Assembly: GCF_964355755.1 (NCBI RefSeq)
Contig: NC_092678.1
Span: 10,638,922-10,702,921, forward strand
Direction of reading: 5' to 3'
Source: Antedon mediterranea
Taxonomy: Eukaryota > Echinodermata > Crinoidea > Comatulida > Antedonidae
Length of the DNA: 64,000 nucleotides
The notes below the pieces were generated by a model that was not told the origin of the DNA, did no database searches, and saw only the letters and a program-made list of their open reading frames with translations. Positions 60,056 to 64,000 of this stretch are shown here, piece after piece; position 1 is the stretch's first letter; every line of letters begins with the position of its first letter. The position numbers and the translations under genes are program-made.

Positions 60056-63000
60056 AAGGTATTCTGAGCACTTTGGTGTTTTTGTGTGAAAAGTTTTAAC
60101 GAAATGCTCAAAATGGTCTAAAACGGTTTCTAATGTGATTTTAACCACTTTGATGTTTTTGTGTAACCAAGTTCTTTTCGAAAATCACAAAATGGTCTAA
60201 AACGTCTCCAAATGCGATTTGAAGCTCTTCTGTACACTTTGATGTTTTGTGTGAAAAAGTTTTGTCGAAATGCTCAAAATGGTCTAAAACGTTTTTAAAT
60301 ACGATATTAAGCTGTTTTGTGCACTTTGATGATTTGTGTGAAAAGTTTTAACGAAATGCTCAAAATAGTCTATAACGGTTTCTAATGTGATTTTAAGCAC
60401 TTTGATGTTTTTGTGTAATCAAGTTTTTTTGGAAATCACAAAATGGTCTAAAACGTCTCCAAATGCGATTTGAAGCTTTTCTAAGCACTTTGGTGTTTTT
60501 ATGTTAACAAGTTTTTTCGAAAATCACAAAATGGTCTAAAACGTCTCAAAATGCGATTTGAAGGTATTCTGAGCACTTTGGTGTTTTTGTGTGAAAAGTT
60601 TTAACGAAATGCTCAAAATGGTCTAAAACGGTTTCTAATGTGATTTTAACCACTTTGATGTTTTTGTGTAACCAAGTTTTTTCGAAAATCACAAAATGGT
60701 CTAAAACGTCTCCAAATGCGATTTGAAGCTATTCTGTACACTTTGATGTTTTGTGTGAAAAAAGTTTTGTCGAAATGCTCAAAATGGTCTAAAACGTTTT
60801 TAAAACGATATTAAGCTATTTTATGCTCTTTGATGTTTTTGTGTAACCAAGTTTTTTCGAAAATCACAAAATTGTCTAAAACGTCTCCGAATGCGATTTG
60901 AAGCTCTTCTGTACACTTTGATGTTTTGTGTGAAAAAGTTTTCTCGAAATGCTAAAAATGGTATAAAAACGTTTTCCAATACCATATTAAGCTATTTTGT
61001 GCAATTTGATGTTTTTGTGTAACCAAGTTTTTTCGAAAATCACAAAATTGTCTAAAACGTCTCCGAATGCGATTTGAAGCTCTTCTGTACACTTTGATGT
61101 TTTGTGTGAAAAAGTTTTCTCGAAATGCTAAAAATGGTCTAAAACGTTTTCCAATACCATATTAAGCTATTTTGTGCAATTTGATGTTTTTGTGTAACAA
61201 AGTTTTTTCGAAAATCACAAAATGGTCTAAAACGTCTCCAAATGCGATTTGAAGATATTCTGAGCACTTTGGTGTTTTTATGTTAAAAAGTTTTTTGGAA
61301 AATCACAAAATGGTCTAAAACGACTCCAAATGCGATTTGAAGCTATCCTGTACACTTTGATGTTTTGTGTGAAAAAGTTTTGTCGAAATGCTCAAAATGA
61401 TCTAAAACGTTTTTAAAACGATATTAAGCTATTTTGTGCTCTTTGATGTTTTTGTGTATCCAAGTTTCATCGAAATGAACAAAATGGTCTAAAACGTCTC
61501 CAAATGCGATTTGAAGGTATTCTGAGCACTTTGGTGTTTTTGTGTGAAAAGTTTTAACGAAATGCTCAAAATGGTCTAAAACGGTTTCTAATGTGATTTT
61601 AACCACTTTGATGTTTTTGTGTAACCAAGTTCTTTTCGAAAATCACAAAATGGTCTAAAACGTCTCCAAATGCGATTTGAAGCTTTTCTAAGCACTTTGG
61701 TGTTTTTATGTTAAAAAGTTTTTTCGAAAATCACAAAATGGTCTAAAACGTCTCCAAATGCGATTTGAAGCTCTTCTGTACACTTTGATGTTTTGTGTGA
61801 AAAAGTTTTGTCGAAATGCTCAAAATGGTCTAAAACGTTTTTAAATACGATATTAAGCTGTTTTGTGCACTTTGATGATTTGTGTGAAAAGTTTTAACGA
61901 AATGTTCAAAATAGTCTAAAACGGTTTCTAATGTGATTTTAAGCACTTTGATGTTTTTGTGTAACCAAGTTTTTTCGGAAATCACAAAATGGTCTAAAAC
62001 GTCTCAAAATGCGATTTGAAGCTTTTCTAAGCACTTTGGTGTTTTTATGTTAACAAGTTTTTTCGAAAATCACAAAATGGTCTAAAACGTCTCAAAATGC
62101 GATTGAAGGTATTCTGAGCACTTTGGTGTTTTTGTGTGAAAAGTTTTAACGAAATGCTCAAAATGGTCTAAAACGGTTCTAATGTGATTTTAAGCACTTT
62201 GATGTTTTTGTATAACCAAGTTTCATCGAAATGCTCAAAATGATGTAAAACGTTTTAAAAACGATATTAAGCTATTTTGTGCTCTTTGATGTTTTTGTGT
62301 AACCAAGTTTTTTCGAAAATCACAAAATGGTCTAAAACGTCTCCAAATGCGATTTGAAGCTTTTCTAAGCACTTTGGTGTTTTTATGTTAACAAGTTTTT
62401 TCGAAAATCACAAAATGGTCTAAAACGTCTCAAAATGCGATTTGAAGGTATTCTGAGCACTTTGGTGTTTTTGTGTGAAAAGTTTTAACGAAATGCTCAA
62501 AATGGTCTAAAACGGTTTCTAATGTGATTTTAACCACTTTGATGTTTTTGTGTAACCAAGTTTTTTCGAAAATCACAAAATGGTCTAAAACGTCTCCAAA
62601 TGCGATTTGAAGCTTTTCTAAGCACTTTGGTGTTTTTATGTTAACAAGTTTTTTCGAAAATCACAAAATGGTCTAAAACGTCTCAAATAGCGATTTGAAG
62701 CTATTCTGTACACTTTGATGTTTTGTGTGAAAAAAGTTTTGTCGAAATGCTCAAAATGGTCTAAAACGTTTTTAAAACGATATTAGGCTATTTTGTGCTC
62801 TTTGATGTTTTTGTGTAACCAAGTTTTATCGAAATGAACAAAATGGTCTAAAACGTCTCCAAATGCGATTTGAAGCTTTTCCAAGCACTTTGCTGTTTTT
62901 ATGTTAACAAGTTTTTTCGAAAATCACAAAATGGTCTAAAACATCTCCAAATGCGATTTGAAGATATTCTGAGCACTTTGGTGTTTTTATGTTAAAAAGT

Positions 63001-64000
63001 TTTTTCGAAAATCACAAAATGGTCTAAAACGTCTCAAAATGCGATTTGAAGGTATTCTGAGCACTTTGGTGTTTTTGTGTGAAAAGTTTTAACGAAATGC
63101 TCAAAATTGTCTAAAACGGTTTCTAATGTGATTTTAAGCACTTTGATGTTTTTGTAAAACCAAGTTTTTTCGAAAATCACAAAATGGTCTAAAACGTCTC
63201 CAAATGCGATTTGAAGCTTTTCTAAACACTTTGGTGTTTTTATGTTAACAAGTTTTTTCGAAAATCACAAAATGGTCTAAAACGTCTCCAAATCCGATTT
63301 GAAGCTATTCTGTACACTTTGATGTTTTGTGTGAAAAAGTTTTGTCGAAATGCTCAAAATGGTCTAAAACGTTTTTAAAACGATATTAAGCTATTTTGTG
63401 CTCTTTGATGTTTTTGTGTAACCAAGTTTCATCGATATGAACAAAATGGTCTAAAACGTCTCAAAATGCGATTTGAAGGTATTCTGAGCACTTTGGTGTT
63501 TTTGGGTGAAAAGTTTTAACGAAATGCTCAAAATGGTCTAAAACAGTTTCTAATGTGATTTTAAGCACTTTGAAGTATTTGTAAAAACAAGTTTCATCGA
63601 AATGCACAAAATGGTCTAAAACGTCTCCAAATGCGATTTGAAGCTTTTCTAAGCACTTTGGTGTTTTTATGTTAACAAGTTTTTTCGAAAATCACAAAAT
63701 GGTCTAAAACGTCTCCAAATGCGATTTGAAGATATTCTGAGCACTTTGGTGTTTTTATGTTTAAAAGTTTTTTCGAAAATCACAAAATGGTCTAAAACGT
63801 CTCCAAATGCGATTTGAAGCTATTCTGTACACTTTGATGTTTTGTGTGAAAAAGTTTTGTCGAAATGCTCAAAATGGTTTAAAACGTTTTTAAAACGATA
63901 TTAAGCTATTTTGTGCTCTTTGATGTTTTTGTATAACCAAGTTTCATCGAAATGCACAAAATGGTCTAAAACGTCTCCAAATACGATTTGAAGCTTTTCT
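60056..64000 (+). repeat. Satellite array, segment 4 (to window end)
   Basis: The array continues without a break to the end of the window. The first 1.7 kb follows the blocks at 5.36-7.1 and 21.97-23.7 kb. After a mosaic stretch, 63178-64000 repeats 42237-43059. One monomer near 62,690 reads CTCAAATAGCG where others have CTCAAAATGCG, and one near 62,100 has lost bases (GCGATTGAAGG). No gene or insertion is seen. Confidence 0.97.

Noticed and set aside
1-64000. CRISPR array
   Set aside because: Repeats are contiguous, about 88 bases long, with no unique spacers and no cas genes. The SINE and satellite structure is eukaryotic.
1-64000. CENP-B box in the monomers
   Set aside because: TTCG occurs in every A and D monomer, but the required downstream CGGG is absent. 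I saw no CGGG in the satellite.
1-64000. Telomeric or rDNA repeats
   Set aside because: No short G-rich telomere unit and no rRNA-like sequence was seen. The period is about 88 bases.
1-64000. Assembly artefact as the whole explanation for the repeated blocks
   Set aside because: Block copies carry private substitutions, small indels and one-monomer differences, which an exact computational duplication would not. Misassembly of individual joins cannot be excluded without reads.

Overview
This window is eukaryotic heterochromatic DNA. Apart from three copies of one roughly 311-bp insertion, all 64 kb is one head-to-tail satellite array with a monomer of about 88 bp (variants 78 to 88 bp). I see no protein-coding gene, structural RNA gene, CRISPR array or bacterial signal. 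The array is A+T-rich (about two-thirds by eye), and every monomer I read lies in the same orientation. The host cannot be named. The insertion is a tRNA-derived SINE with A box, B box and A-rich tail, which points to a multicellular eukaryote, most likely an animal, but nothing in the window fixes the species. Centromeric or pericentromeric location is plausible but is inference.

Monomer level. The monomers fall into recurring subtypes (A, B, C, D, E, F, G, H below) that follow a grammar. A or D monomers end in TCGAAAATCACAAAATGG. B, E and H monomers end in CGAAATGCTCAAAATGG. C, F and G monomers carry GTAACCAAG or GTATAACCAAG and open with a TTTT or GTTTCT type start. B is followed by C or G, and E and H by F. 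The array is therefore built on a roughly three-monomer phase (about 88+87+87 or 88+87+78 bp), with extra A or D monomers inserted.

Higher-order level. Long blocks recur almost unchanged. A module of about 1.76 kb starts at 1, 3432, 17094 and 57807. About 10 kb at 7.1-17.3 kb recurs at 24.1-34.5 kb (offset 17,025, then 17,201 after two one-monomer indels). 13.2-18.9 kb recurs at 53.9-59.7 kb (offset 40,713). 25,986-34,760 is followed in tandem by a partial second copy, 34,761 to about 39,173 (offset 8,775). 18,162-20,880 is tandemly duplicated at 20,881 to about 23,608 and carries the SINE with it. 42.24-43.06 kb recurs at 63.18-64.0 kb (offset 20,941). This looks like repeated unequal exchange or segmental amplification, not a single fixed higher-order repeat.

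SINE level. One insertion event is represented by three copies (18929-19239, 21657-21967, 60049-59739, all on the minus strand) at the same point of the repeat, flanked by the 6-bp duplication GATTTG. The same site is found empty at 5358-5363 in a collinear block. The coordinate offset rises by exactly 317 bp across it (311 + 6), so the pre-insertion and post-insertion states of the array are both in this window. The SINE was then copied as a passenger of the satellite.
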